NCBI GenBank assembly: GCA_013398955.1
Contig: VWPU01010164.1
Location: 496,001 to 560,000 of the forward strand
Length of the DNA: 64,000 nucleotides
DNA from: Callaeas wilsoni
Taxonomy: Eukaryota; Chordata; Aves; Passeriformes; Callaeidae
Direction: 5' to 3'
The translations under genes and the position numbers were made by a program. Every line of letters starts with the position of its first letter. The stretch's first letter is position 1. The notes beneath the pieces were generated by a model. The model ran no database searches. It worked only from the letters and a program-made list of their open reading frames with translations, and had not been told where the DNA came from. Positions 35,067 through 46,921 of this stretch are shown piece after piece.

Positions 35067-35705
35067 AATCATGGAATAATTCAGTTTGGAAGAGACCACT
35101 AGGATCATTGACTGCAGTGGTTAACCCAGCACCACCATGTTCACCACTAGGCCACTCCCCTAACTGTCACGTTCACAAGCGGGTTTTTTTTAATTTCCAG
35201 GAATGATGACTCCACTTTTTTGTTGGACAGACTGTTCCAATGTTCAACTACCCTTTTTCAGTGAAGAAGTTTTTCCTAATAGCCCATCTAACCTCCCCTG
35301 GAACAATTAAAGACCATTTTGTCTGGTCCTGTCACTTGTTACCTGGGAGAAGAGGCTGCTCCCTACCTGGCTACACTCTCCTTTCAGGCAGTTGCAGAGA
35401 GTGATAAAGTGCCCCTTGTGCCTCCTCTTCTCCAGGCTAAACCCCCCCAGCTCCGTCAGCTGCTCCTCATCAGCCTTGTGCTCCAGACCCTTCCCAAGCT
35501 CCATGCCCCTTCGCTGGACACACTCCAGCCCCTCAATGTCTTTCTTGCAGTGAAGGGCGCAGAACTGAACACAGGATTCGAGGTGTGGCCTCACCAGTGC
35601 CCAGTACAAGGGGACAATCACTGCCCTGGTCCTGCTGGCCAAACTATTGCTGATCCAGGCCAGGATGCCATTGGCCTTCTTGGCCACCTGGGCACACCCT
35701 GGCTC
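35067..35705 (-). mobile_element. CR1 3'-end fragment with open ORF2 tail
   Basis: The plus strand begins GAAATCATGGAATAATTCAG, the CR1 terminus. It continues through the 3' untranslated region into ORF2 coding sequence with well-kept matches such as CTTCTCCAGGCTAAACCCCC (35427) and GCTGGCCAAACTATTGCTGATCC (35634). Compared with the other CR1 copies it is less diverged, and it is of a subfamily with the M-E-L-G-K-G-L-E segment. The 5' truncation lies near 35705. Confidence 0.9.
35307..35687 (-). pseudogene. CR1 ORF2 C-terminal part, open for 126 codons
   Basis: The longest recognisable coding remnant. It has [65 protein letters not shown] and [10 protein letters not shown]. It then stops early, before the usual C-terminal segment. 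Lacking the catalytic domains, it is a dead fragment. An open frame of 132 codons on the opposite strand is its shadow. Confidence 0.9.
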
Positions 35706-38189
35706 CTTTCTTCTTAATTTACTTCATGTTATGACAAGTTGAATAACCACAGTTGTCTAAACAAAAATTATTCCATCGATTGGAATGTACTTAACAGCAG
35801 AATACTTTTCCCAGTTAAATATGCATTAAATTCTTAATCATTAGAAATTTCCATTTCTTCAGCATCTATAGCAATTAAGATTGTCTTAGCTTCTGACCAT
35901 CTCATTGATAGTGAAAAACACACATAGATTCTGTCTGGAATCACAAAAAAGTGATTTTTGGTCTGTCCTTTGGCTTTAGTAATCCACACACTGGAAAACT
36001 GTCTGCATGATAAAGATCTTGACATATGTTTTGAAACCATCACAGTTTCACACAAACCTATCTCGGTAGTCCTGCACAAGAATTCCTGTGACAATGGATG
36101 GGGCTTTTAGAAGAAACTTTAAAAATGAGAATCAAGGAAAATTTAATGAATTGGAGTAAATATATAATATCAGATTATATTATTCAAATTATACAATTGA
36201 TTTTACTCCAATGTTACACAATTTGAATATTATTTTTAAAAGTTTCATTTTTTTGAAAATACTGCAGCATATTTTTGATTCGCTGAATGTTCACAGAATT
36301 ATTTCAGACATATCAAGTTCATTACAGAAGATTACTTAACTGCTTGTAAAATTGTCACACTGGAAGAATTTATAAAATTTCCTTGCATGTTTACCAAGCT
36401 TGTGGTATAAATAAATTTTTAGAAAGAACTTTTGTTTCGAGACATATCATCACAGTGGCAGAATAAGCTCATGATAAAAGACAACTCTTTCTCTTGTAGG
36501 ATTTGCTGCAGAATGCTTTTTTTTCAGTAGTCTAAATGCAGTACACATGCATCTATTTTGAGTTCTTCGAACGTCTAGGACCTGATCCCATGCACACTGA
36601 AAAACACAGCAGCAATGATTTTGGTGGTGAACTCAAACTTACACAAGAGGTAAGCAAACCTTTGGTCAGGTAACCTATCCTTGAAATAACTTTCCCCCTC
36701 AAAATAATTTGGCCCACTCAACTCTTTAGGAATATTATCTCTTATTTCCTAAAAAATGACAAGATGAGTAGGCATCTCTGTAGTCTTTCTAAAGACGTCT
36801 GGTTTTCAAAACAACTATTTCAGAGCACCAGTGCCAAGTTTAAAGCTGACCGTCCTAGAACCGAGTGGATTCTGAACCCAGTAAGATTTAAAAAATCAAG
36901 TGTGCATTTAAGTAGCAACAGATTTCACATTGAAATCATGTATACCAAAGTTTTCATCTTCAAAGCATTTTTCAGATATGAGCTAGTTAATATCTGTGTT
37001 ATGCTGAAATGGGTAAGTGGCAAATTCAGCTTTAATTGTGAATGGAAATACAAGGATGAGAACTGATCTACCCTTGTTAAAATGTAAATCTGTGAAAGTT
37101 TAACTACATGTAAATTCAGACTAGGTTATAACAGTGGTTGTTAATAGACTTTAAACAACTTAATATATCTTGCAATCATCACCCAGCCATAGTATCTGAA
37201 TCTACAGCAGAAGAATGATACTTTCAGTCTGTATGCTCAGTTTTAACAATTTCCTTATAATAACTGTACATTTTGTGATTTCCTAGAAAGTTTTGAGACT
37301 CACCACATCTCAGAAAATGTGCAATGTTTTCAAGGAGAAACTCATCAAATGTGGTTATTTGCTAATGCAGATCATTGACTGCTCACTCAAATATTTTAAT
37401 AGTACTGATTATGTTAGATGAAAAAGGAGTAGGTAAACATGATTCAGAGGCTGTAGAAGATGAGGTTGTGAGTGAGGGACACTAGCAATAAAATGACAGT
37501 GTTTTATAGAAACAGTGGGAAATATGTGAGTGAGATGTTGACCTCCTTAAAACAAATGACAATTCCTGCCTTCCTGAGAAGTCATATACAGCAACATTTG
37601 CCTTCTTTTATTTAACTAAGAAGAAAAATATATGTATATACATTTCTTATTAAGTTTTAAACCAGAAATTTATATTATGCTAAATGTCTCTTTTCAGTGA
37701 AACAAGAAATATATAATTGGTTAAGTAGTGTCATTTTATAAGAAAAGGATGCATAGTCATGTGGGAAAATTATCTGAATTGGAGATTTTACCTTTGATGG
37801 TGTTTCAGTACATTAAGCAATTAACATTTAAAAGTAGTTTTTGTACTAGGTTGCTTAAAGGAAAAGTGTTAGTCTTGATTTTGGTCTATATCTAAAAGTA
37901 CTTGAATTTTTTATACACATATTTTAGAAAATTTCTATAAAGAAGCACAATTCTTTCTCAATACTTGAGAGAGTTGTGTGACCATAGCAAATAATAACTA
38001 TAGAAAAATATGTCTGTAGCTTAGAGAAGAAATATAATACTTTCTTTTCTTGAAGATTTCACCATGTTTACAGAAAATAATATACAATATCCATGGCCAT
38101 AACAAAAAAAAATCCTCTGAAAGACTGAAATAGCTTAAACATTGCTAAAATCATGGAAGGACTTTTGCCCACTGTAGAAAACTTCAAAG
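35706..38189. other. AT-rich non-coding stretch with an inverted-repeat cluster
   Basis: About 2.5 kb with no recognised gene. It holds interleaved inverted repeats at 36150-36229. A 100-codon open frame at 36764-37066 (plus) has no recognisable domain. Confidence 0.55.
36150..36229. repeat. Interleaved AT-rich inverted repeats
   Basis: TTGGAGTAAA (36151-36160) is exactly complementary in reverse to TTTACTCCAA (36202-36211), with one more pair (A36150, T36212). TATTCAAATT (36181-36190) is exactly complementary in reverse to AATTTGAATA (36220-36229). The two pairs overlap, so only one hairpin can form at a time. Confidence 0.8.
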
Positions 38190-39070
38190 AAACAGCTGTC
38201 CATCTGCACGACCAAAGCCCATCCCTCTCCAAATATGCCTACAGACTGGAATCTGGATGGTGACAGCGAACTCGAGATAAGATAAACGGGATACTGTTGT
38301 CTAATCATCCCAGGTCTGGGAAGAAGAATGTATCCACAAGTGATACTGGAACAGAGAATGGGATGCTGAGGGTTCAGGCATTGAAGGGGGAAGCTTCCGA
38401 TGTGCAAAGTACCTGCCCAGGTGCTGAGAGTGAGCACACCCCACCTCAGGCTAGAGCTGGATGTTGAACAAAGTGAGGGAAGAGGCAAACCCTGTGAGGC
38501 AGGTACTGATTCTTTGTTCTTACTCAGGTGGACTCATCTGTGGTAACTCCTCTGGAGGGGAGGTACATGAAGGTGCTCACCTCTGCTGGCAGGCCATAAT
38601 GGACTCAACTGCACTGATGGAATTAGACAGATGTCTTAGAAGGTGTCAAACACTATCATAGTGTCCTGTGATGCACAAAGTAACGTCATCCGGCTGAAAC
38701 TCCCCACCACAGGTGAGGTACCTGGGAATTCCCACTTGAACCTGAGTGAGTATAAACCCAATACATGTTGAGTTCTTGGGATTTTTCCCCACCACTTTTT
38801 TGGGACTTCTCTGCCACCTCACCCATGCCACCCAGCTGTGACTACCACTTCAAACAAGATAAAGTAACAACAAAGTCTTATCATGGGCCCTGTGAGTGGT
38901 GAGATCTTCACGTTTTCTTCCTCTCTCTCTCTTTCTTTTCCCTTGTGCATGTCCTTGGATGATGAGCTCCCATGCTTTCATGTTGTTATATAACTGTAGA
39001 CAATAATAATCAAAATGTCTACATACCTGTTTTCCTTTGCAACCAATTTTTTCACTGGGTAGCACTCAGG
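38190..39070. other. Unclassified block, possible unrecognised LTR or repeat
   Basis: About 880 bases, richer in G+C than the surroundings. It carries a TATAAA at 38752-38757 (GAGTATAAACCC) followed by a pyrimidine-rich, CCACC-rich stretch, and a polypyrimidine run with (CT)n at 38913-38944. The arrangement resembles a retroviral LTR promoter, but I see no TG...CA ends with duplicated flanks and no second copy in the window. Open frames (up to 117 codons on the minus strand, 38135-38488) have no recognisable domain. Confidence 0.35.
38913..38944 (+). repeat. Pyrimidine tract with (CT)n
   Basis: Thirty-two bases of only C and T, including CTCTCTCTCTCT at about 38920-38931. Confidence 0.85.
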
Positions 39071-42000
39071 TCCTTATGCCAATCCTAAAAGAGGAAAATG
39101 AAACTGCCCCTTGTTAACCAGATGCTGGGGCAAAACAAGACATAGCAAAAATAATTAAAATTACTCCTTTGGAATATATTCCACTATTGAGAAATTACAC
39201 CTTCTATAACGTCCAGGAAAGTGTGTAGAGTATAAAAGAAATAATTGCTTAATAAAGCTTTCATTAAAATTAATGCAAGTGAAGCCCTAATATGCACGAT
39301 ACAGACCTGTCATCTGGCAATCATAGCTTAATATCTTGTTATTTGCACTATCTATGCTATGTATGTCTGGGCATTTGACCCATGACAAATGCAAGGAAAC
39401 ATAAGAAAAAGAAGTATTGTAAGCTTGCCTTTGCCTTTGCTTTCCATATGTCTGAAGCATACACAAAGACAGCTATACAACAATGTAAAGTTTCTTTACC
39501 ACACTGCTATGGTAATTTCATTGTGAAGCTGAGCCTTAAAACAAGAATCCTGAAAAATGTAGAACCTCCAGTGTGTTTCAAAATTTTGGAGTTTTGTCCA
39601 AAATCCAGAAATGTAGAAAAAATGACCCCCTCCCATCCCCACCTCCACTTTCACCCTCCCCTTCTTCCCCCCCAAAGAATAATAGAAATAGATACAGAGT
39701 TATCAGAAAGATTAAATTCTTGCAAAAATATCAGAAGTTAGTTATCTTTCCTGACGATTGTAGCCCAAACTGGCTTTCTCAGTCAGCTCTGAGAAACTTC
39801 ATGCCTTGGTGTTGAGTACTTCTGTCCTTGAGAGCTATCTGGTCACAGGTCAATTGTTTGTGTTAGACCAAATAGGATGTGTTCCCCAGAGCTATGCATG
39901 CCTCTAAAGGCTCTAACTTCAATTTTCTTCATCCCCTGCATTCATGAGATTCAGGTTATTCCTGTTGGGTCTAATTTCTTTCCTAAGGATGCAATTTCTT
40001 CTATCTAAAAAGGAGTATCTTTTTGAGGATGTTACCTCTTTGTAATTACATCATGATTGCTGAAATTAGTTATCATGTTCCAACAGTGTCTTGTAGTAAG
40101 ACCAGGAAACTCCTCAGATGCTATGTATTATAGCTACAGAGTTCCAGTATTCCTCTTAAACTTCTAGTTTAATTAATGGAAATAAATTCATTCAGATCTA
40201 AATTTTGTCACAATTTGTGTTGAGAACATGCTTCCTACACTACATCTTGGAAGATCTGGATTCAAAAAAGTTGTCTAATCCCTTGAGGCTAGATTCGCAG
40301 TGGGAATGAAGATTTAAAATTCAAAAGTCTGGGTTTTAGACATCCTATTGCTTAAAGGTTTCCTTAACCCCAAGTATGAGGTCTAGATCTCATATGGACT
40401 GTAAGAATTTTAACATACCTTCAGGCATGTGCTCTCCAGTGTGTACTTCAAACCCCTAAACTAAGCAATTAAGATTTTTATATTGTGCATGTTACCCAGA
40501 TAGAATCCAAGGAATAGGATATACTCGGTATGAAGATTACACACTCTACCTAAGCTAACCTAAAAAAACCCAAAGGCTGAAAATAAATATATGCAAAGAA
40601 AATATGGTAGAAGTGGGATTTATATCCAAATATTCACTAGAACATGGTGAGAAGAGGAATGGATTCAAAACTTTTCAGTGAATGCACTTTGCACAGCTTT
40701 GCTTTGTTTATAAAAATTCATCTTGACACATAAGTTTTCAGTTTTTGTTCTTCCAATTCTCTTTACTATCCCACTGATGGGGAAAAGAACAAGCAGCTTG
40801 GTGGGCGCTTGGCTTCTGGTCAGGATCAACACACCACAGTGATTCATTAAAATACTACTCAATAATAAAGAACTAAGGCATGCATATATTCAATGTTAAC
40901 TGCATATAAACTAGAAAAAAACAAAGTAAAACAAAAAAAAAAACCCCAGGTCTCCATAAGAAAACTCTGTCAAAATGACTGCTACTATCACATAAGGTAT
41001 TAGTGAATATAAGATTATATTAGGCGACAGGTAACTTTTCCTTTAGGAAAGAAAAAGCCTTCTAGAGGATAATATAATATCACATGCAAATTCTACATGA
41101 CTTTGAAGAGCTATGAGCAAGGATGTGTTCTTAAAACAATGGACAAATCAACTTGTTTAATCATTAGAGAACTTTATTGATTAAGGCGCAAAGACAAGTT
41201 GGATACCTCTGAAGAAAAGTGACCGATATATTTGTTCGAGTCTGTCAGATGCAGGGCTCTTTGTTTGTATTTATCTCCTGCTATTTCAGACTCATAAATG
41301 ATTACCACTTGTCTACAGCCAAATCCACTGGTCACGTATTTGGATTAGCTAAACAAATATAATCTGAAAGAGATTTTTCATTTATCTGTTTGATGACATC
41401 AATAAATCCAAAATAAACAAGAATAGTTCTAAGGTATTTAAATCATAGTATTTTTCCTTTCTAAAGGTGCCTGTCTCCAGAGGATAATTAATCTCATCTT
41501 AAAATGGCCATGTAGAATAAGTGGAATAAGGAGCCCTCTAAAAATATGGAACTACATATTCCTCTTTTGTGACAACAGGAGAGACTGTCAAAGGAGGAAA
41601 TTTCCTCCAGCAGTTAGACCACTGCCTAGAAACCTAACTCTCGGCTTTGATTGTTTGCAAAACTTACAGTTATATCACAGGTTTCTAAATGAGTTTCTTT
41701 GAACAGTCAATTTGAGTAATGCTTTGAATGTGACTCTTCTAACTTGCTCCCAATACAGGCATAGAAATGCTTTTCCTGCCAGTCATCTCCAACTAGAGGA
41801 ACAGAAGACAGAAACACATTGTGGAGAAGGCCAAGTCTGAAGAAAAAGGACTAAGAGTAAGGCTGTTCCAGACAGCTTTCCTGAAGCACTGCTGAACTGC
41901 TTTAGAAAGAATCCTTTAATATTTTCTGTCACACAGCTGCTTTAATAATTTCACCAAAAACAAATATTATTTTTCACCTTGTGAATGCAATTGTTCTGTT

Positions 42001-42591
42001 GGTCCTTCATTACTGCAAATGAAACAGGAAGACCTCAAAGTCTTCTTTTTCCTGCCTCTGGCCATATGAAGAAAAAAATGTTTCAGTCACTGGACTGTGA
42101 ATTTCGTATTTGTTTTCCTACAGATTTCATAAAGAGCTAATAGATGTGATTCAGAAAAAAAAATGCAACTAAGTTCTACAGAGACAAGTTAAATCTTAAA
42201 TGTGTTGATGTCCACTGTCAGACTCCTCTCTCCCTGTTTTGTCTCCTATGTGTCTTTAAGATTAACAGCCTTCTCATGCAGTGATCACTTCCAGTCCATG
42301 CCAATAAAACACTCAGCAAACTAAGGTCCTTTCTCCTGATGTAAATAATTCCTGCAGGAACCATTGGAAGATTTCCTAAAGGACCATCCTTCATCCAAGA
42401 TTGCCGCTCCACCAGCATCAAAACTTCCTCAGGGAGTTTGGTTTTGCTGAAATATGGATTGAAATTAAAAAAACAACAATAAATGTTTCAGAACCAACAA
42501 AATTTCATTTCTTAATTGAAATTGAGCATTTTGACATCTCATTTCTTTATGACAAAAACTAAGTCGTTTTCTTTCACTTTATAAATTAGAG
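39071..42591. other. AT-rich non-coding stretch, no gene seen
   Basis: About 3.5 kb. It includes a C-rich tract at 39626-39673 and an A-rich patch near 40915-40945. A 119-codon open frame at 39382-39741 (plus) runs over the C-rich tract, with no recognisable family. No mobile element identified. Confidence 0.55.
39626..39673 (-). repeat. C-rich tract, minus-strand G-quadruplex motif
   Basis: C-runs at 39626-39630, 39632-39634, 39637-39640, 39654-39656, 39658-39661 and 39667-39673. On the minus strand the 20 bases 39673-39654 satisfy the four-run GGG rule with short loops if the seven-G run is split in two. Three more G-runs lie just beyond. Confidence 0.8.
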
Positions 42592-43130
42592 AATCATAGA
42601 ATCACAATATAAAACATGTTGGAAGAGACTTCAGGAGGTTTCTAGAACAACTTTTTGCTCTGAGCAGGGTCCTCAAGAGATCTGACCAGATTTCTCAAGG
42701 CTTCATGTAGTCAAGACCTTAAAACCTCCAGAGGTGGCGACTACAAAATCTCTCTAGGTTACTGATATTGGTACTCAACTGTCCTCATGGACAAAATGTT
42801 TCTCCAGTCTGTACCTCTACTGCTTCTATTCCTACCCATTGTCTCTTGTCCCTCAATGCACTGCAGGGAAGAGCTCAGCTACAGCTCCCAGAGAGCTTCC
42901 CCATGGTGAGTGGGGGCTGATGTTGGGTTCTCGCAAAACTGTGCTTCAGGTTGAATAAACCCAGCTTTCCTATCTTCTCCTGAGAAGTGTTCCTGTTCCC
43001 ATCATCTTCGTATCCTCTGCTGAACTATCTCCAGTTTAACAGTGTCTTCTTTGTAGCAGGCAGCCCCATATTGGGCTCTGTGCTTATGACCTAACAAATG
43101 TGGGATAGAGGAGAATAGCTCCTTCCCTGG
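42592..43130 (-). mobile_element. CR1 LINE, 3' half of a copy split by an LTR
   Basis: The plus strand begins AGAGAATCATAGAATCAC (CR1 terminal octamers) and runs through the 3' untranslated region and ORF2 tail (TCTCTTGTCCCTCAATGCA, GATAGAGGAGAATAGCTCC). It stops at the LTR at 43131 in the middle of the segment usually reading CTCCCTTGACCTGCTGG. It resumes at 43777 in the same register. Confidence 0.88.
43126..43130. repeat. Left target-site duplication of nested LTR (imperfect)
   Basis: CCTGG directly before the LTR. Its partner after the LTR is CTTGG (43777-43781), so four of five bases match. The surrounding CR1 pattern (CCCTTGA) suggests the right copy is the original. Confidence 0.65.
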
Positions 43131-43776
43131 TGTCTTGGGGTGATTCTATGACAATACTGTATTCCCCATCGACTGCTTGATCTCCATTGTACCTTTAAAC
43201 TGCAAAAGGGGAGAGAGAAGCCGGGGGAAATCATCAAAGTGGCTTGCTTGACCTTGCAGTTAGAATGTTTACATTCTTTCTATCTCTGAGCTGACAGTTT
43301 TGCCAGTTAGGACTGAGTTTTTTTTCCTCTAGCTTCTTTAGCTTTCAGTGGAGAAGAGACTGCGATCTGCCTCAGCAGCTTCTGTTCCTTTTTGGACTAT
43401 TTTCGGCTTGCTTCTTCATCCAAGACCAGCTATCATCTCTGGATGTTCGATGGGGACTCAAGGGGGGATCACTGCACCCTGCTGGACCCTGCCGGATCAG
43501 GCAGTAGGACTGCAGATTAGCTGAGTTTTAAGACACTATAGAAAATCCACCAGCCTCCTTCTGGGGACAGGAGGGGAGTTTCAATATCCTTTTCTGCCCC
43601 ATACCTGTGAGGGACTCTGTTAAATAAACAGGGTTTTTTTTGCTTTCATTGGAGAAATCATTTTCCCAAACCTGTAGGGGAGGGGCTGCCAAGGCCTGTT
43701 TTCCTGGCAGGCAGGGGAGAGAGAAAGACACCCTTTTCGGGTTGTTTCCTCCTGGATTTGTGTCCAAACCGGCACA
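43131..43776 (+). mobile_element. LTR of family B (copy 2), inserted in a CR1 copy
   Basis: A 646-bp LTR with TG...CA ends: it starts TGTCTTGGGGTGATTCTATG and ends GTCCAAACCGGCACA. It is the reverse complement of 3629-4285. AATAAA at 43623-43628, about 150 bases before the end, sets the sense strand as plus. It interrupts a CR1 copy whose two parts resume in register on either side, and it carries near-identical 5-bp flanks (CCTGG and CTTGG). So it is a solo LTR that inserted after the CR1. Open frames at 43528-43889 on the minus strand fall on the U5 and CR1 junction and are not genes. Confidence 0.9.
43623..43628 (+). promoter_or_regulatory. Polyadenylation signal in family B LTR copy 2
   Basis: AATAAA within TTAAATAAACAGG, at the same place as in the copy at 3629-4285. 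Confidence 0.6.
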
Positions 43777-44275
43777 CTTGGATCTCCTGGCTCTACCCTG
43801 TGCCTACAGTCCAGGTTGCTGTTAACACCTTTGCTTCCAGGGAAACCTATGGGCCCATGCTCAGCCTTGGTGCCCGGCAGGACCCTCAAAGATTTTCCTG
43901 CACGGCAGCTTCCTAGGCAGTCAGTGCCCAGCCTGTGCTGTTGCAGGGGTTTTTCCTTCTCAGGTGAGAAGCTTTAAATTTATCCTTATTGATTTTCTTT
44001 ATGCTCTTGCTGTCTCACCCCTCCAGCATGTCTTGGATGCTTTTGAATGGCAGAGGAGCCCTAGAGCCCACCTACTGCTTGCCTAGAGCAATGTCATCTG
44101 AAACTTGATGGGAATGCACTCTGATCCCTCGCAAAAGCATTGAATAGGACAGTCCCAGGACAAAGCCCTGTGGTACTGCTCTTGTTAACAAACTCCATGT
44201 AGAGAATGTCCCATTAATTACCACCCTCCAAGCATGATTACACAATATTTTTAGCCAATCTGGTTGTTCATCCAT
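43777..44275 (-). mobile_element. CR1 LINE, 5' half of the copy split by an LTR
   Basis: Continues the CR1 copy from 43130. The segment CTTGGATCTCCTGGCTCT, then GTCCAGGTTGCTGTTAACACC, follows the family order through the ORF2 region past the reverse-transcriptase catalytic box, ending near 44275. The right flank duplication CTTGG (43777-43781) is part of the CR1 sequence. Confidence 0.85.
44072..44275 (-). pseudogene. CR1 reverse transcriptase remnant
   Basis: A 67-codon frame with A-V-P-Q-G-F-V-L-G-L (family G-V-P-Q-G-S-V-L-G-P) and a catalytic box V-S-D-D-I-A-L (family F-A-D-D-T-K-L). Both aspartates are kept. The part between the two is shortened. It is cut off from the ORF2 tail by frame breaks and by the LTR insertion. 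Confidence 0.78.
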
Positions 44276-46872
44276 TCAGACTGAAAAAGCACAAATTGGA
44301 AATAGGAAAATTGTGGGATAGACTGTCAAATCACCTTCTTCTCCTTCATTTTCCTTGAAATCATAATACATATTTCTCAATACAAAACCAGAAAATATTT
44401 TGACTTTTGCAAATAACATTATTTTCTACAGTTCCAAATTTTTCTACCTTTAAATTTCTTGGAAAACTGAAAACTTTTGCACACTGAATTGGAACCAAAC
44501 CAATTCTGAGTTTTGAACAGACATACTTAATAGCCGTGCCTTCGCTGGTCTGTGGCACAGTTCTTTTTGTTCGGGTAAGACATACTGAGAATACTTTATT
44601 TCTTTCTAAGAATGCCTTATCAACACAGCCCAGCCTGTAGCATTATTATTTGTACTGGAATTTTACTCATATCAGTGAATGTCCTGATTAATTTTATTGT
44701 TCTAACTTTTCATTTCTGAATTACTGCCATTCCCAGTAAGACTGGACACATCCAGGCTCTGACCATTAATTTCCTTTGCATTATAGAAGATGCAAAAAAA
44801 GGCAGGACTATAACGTATTTAACTCCTCTTACTTGCTTTTCCATGTATTTATTTACCATTTTACAGTGGAGTGGCAGATGCTCAGATGCTCACGTGCCTT
44901 GTATGATTGTATGATAAGACATAATTGCTGTTTAGTAACTTGCTGTGACCTGGTGTCTTTTTTGCAGAGCCAAGGCCTTTGTTTTGAAAGGTCAAACAGA
45001 ATCACACAAGTCCTTACAAGGTGTATAGTTGAGGCTTGTGGTCTTAAAGGAGTACTAGCCCTTAGTCAGACGGACAGTGGTTTGTGACATGGAGCACTGA
45101 TTGCCAACATTACTAAAACTTTTTAACAAGCATCTTAAAAACTTTAAACCCATATAAGATTCTAGAGACTTCAGGGTAAATGGATATCTGTTTTAAATAG
45201 CTGTGAACTAGGTAATTGTGTTAGCTGTTCAATAAAAGGAAGAAGTGTTGAAGTAGTTGTATACAGCTGAAGATGAGGCCATGTCCACTCGTAATAAAAT
45301 GTATGAAACTGTTACACCAAAGCAAATATAGTCCATGGATGTACTGAACCTCAGGCTGCCTTTGGGCAGGCACTGGACCAAGAATTTGGTCCACTTACAC
45401 TTAAACCTCTTTTTTGGTTCTTCATTTCAGCAGTCACTAAATATCTAAATATTCTTTGGGCATAAGAATAGCAGGCTATGGAGCACAGCTCAGAGAAAGC
45501 TGGTTGCAGAACTGGAATCAGTAGAAGCAAGTTAGTGGAATATTGATGTTATTTAGTCTTGCTGAGAACCAGAGCTGGATCACAGCTTGACAGTAGCTTG
45601 GTTGGATCTATCTGAGGACAGGCCCCTCTACCCTCAATGCCTTGTACTCTTTTGGAGTACTCCTTCCCATGAAAGTTCAGGATACATGGCACTGTGCACC
45701 ATACACCTATTAATTTAGTAGAATTTGATCGCTGTTGTTTATCATTGTCCACTGCTCACCTCTTGTTTGCAATTCACAGGTGACTGAGTTCCTAGATGGG
45801 TGAATTCTTTATTTCTCTGACATATATTGGTTCTACAAAAGTCAAGGCATAGTTTTCTTGTAAGCTCATATCACTTCACCTGCATTGGATAAAAGCAGAT
45901 TGTACGATGATTGAAATGGTGATTGCCATCAAGTCATTTAGTTTTTGAAGGTACTTGATGGTTATCTAGTTCTGTCAAGTCACCAAGTGGATCTTTCCAG
46001 GGAATACAACTACCCTGAGCCCCCAGGCATCCTTATCAGGGAAAAAAAAAAATTATTTGACTCTTATTAGAGTTCAGGCTATTTGCTTACTATGTTCATG
46101 GGACATCAAGAACACTTGAGTCCTCTCCAAGCCCTGTGCTCAAAAATTTAGTGCTGTCTCTCTGTGCATTAAGGATAAATTTGATGAAAGCTCTGGTAAG
46201 GTCTGCTTATCAGTGCCAGTGGGTCTGCAAAGAGATTTTACTCTTAGAAGTCAGGAATGTAACTTTGCACAGTAGTGATATGCTCTGCTGATTTCTCATA
46301 GTCCTCTTGTAATTTCCTCCCTAACAATGTTTACTTCCTTCTGAAGATAAAAGCTTTGAAGAATTTTCTGAAACTGTGAAATCGTATTCCTTTGTCAGGA
46401 GCATTTCTTTTATAATAGATAAACTTTGTTTATCCATTGCTTCAAAACACATTTATTTCAGTTTCATCCGTTCGGGCTATATTTTCTATTTATTAGACCC
46501 GACACTTAAATTAACGTAAATCCTTCTGTACTCAGATTAACAGTTAATTTCTTTTTCAGTTCCTGCCAATTCAACATTGTCTGGACAATCTTTCTTTCAC
46601 TTTCAAGCTACTGACAAATATGCTGAGGGCTGGCAATGTTACGCTTAGTAGAACTGAGTAAAGGAAAAGAAAGACAGGAAAAATTTTTCTTGTTGGAATT
46701 GCAAGCCACTGATTTCTCCCTGGGAAGTAAATTTTACAAGGATGATTTTTCTTCTTTTCAGATTAAGCTGAGCAAAACTGTGTTTCTTAAATTTTTAACA
46801 ACTTTTGCCACCTGGAAAATAATAAGAAAATATTTACCTCTTAGATATGCTTCATACACTTACTGTAGAAAT

Positions 46873-46921
46873 GAGGAAAAAAAAAGAAAAAGGAAAGGAA
46901 AAAAAAAAGAAAAAAAAAAAA
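46873..46921 (+). repeat. Purine-only A-rich tract
   Basis: Forty-nine bases of A and G only, mostly A with single or paired G. Confidence 0.85.

Noticed and set aside
35319..35717. 132-codon open frame on the plus strand
   Set aside because: It is the antisense shadow of the CR1 ORF2 tail at 35307-35687.
45930..45990. Possible CR1 3' fragment (GAAGGTACTTGATGGTTATC region)
   Set aside because: The similarity is short and lacks the terminal octamers. It is too weak to support.
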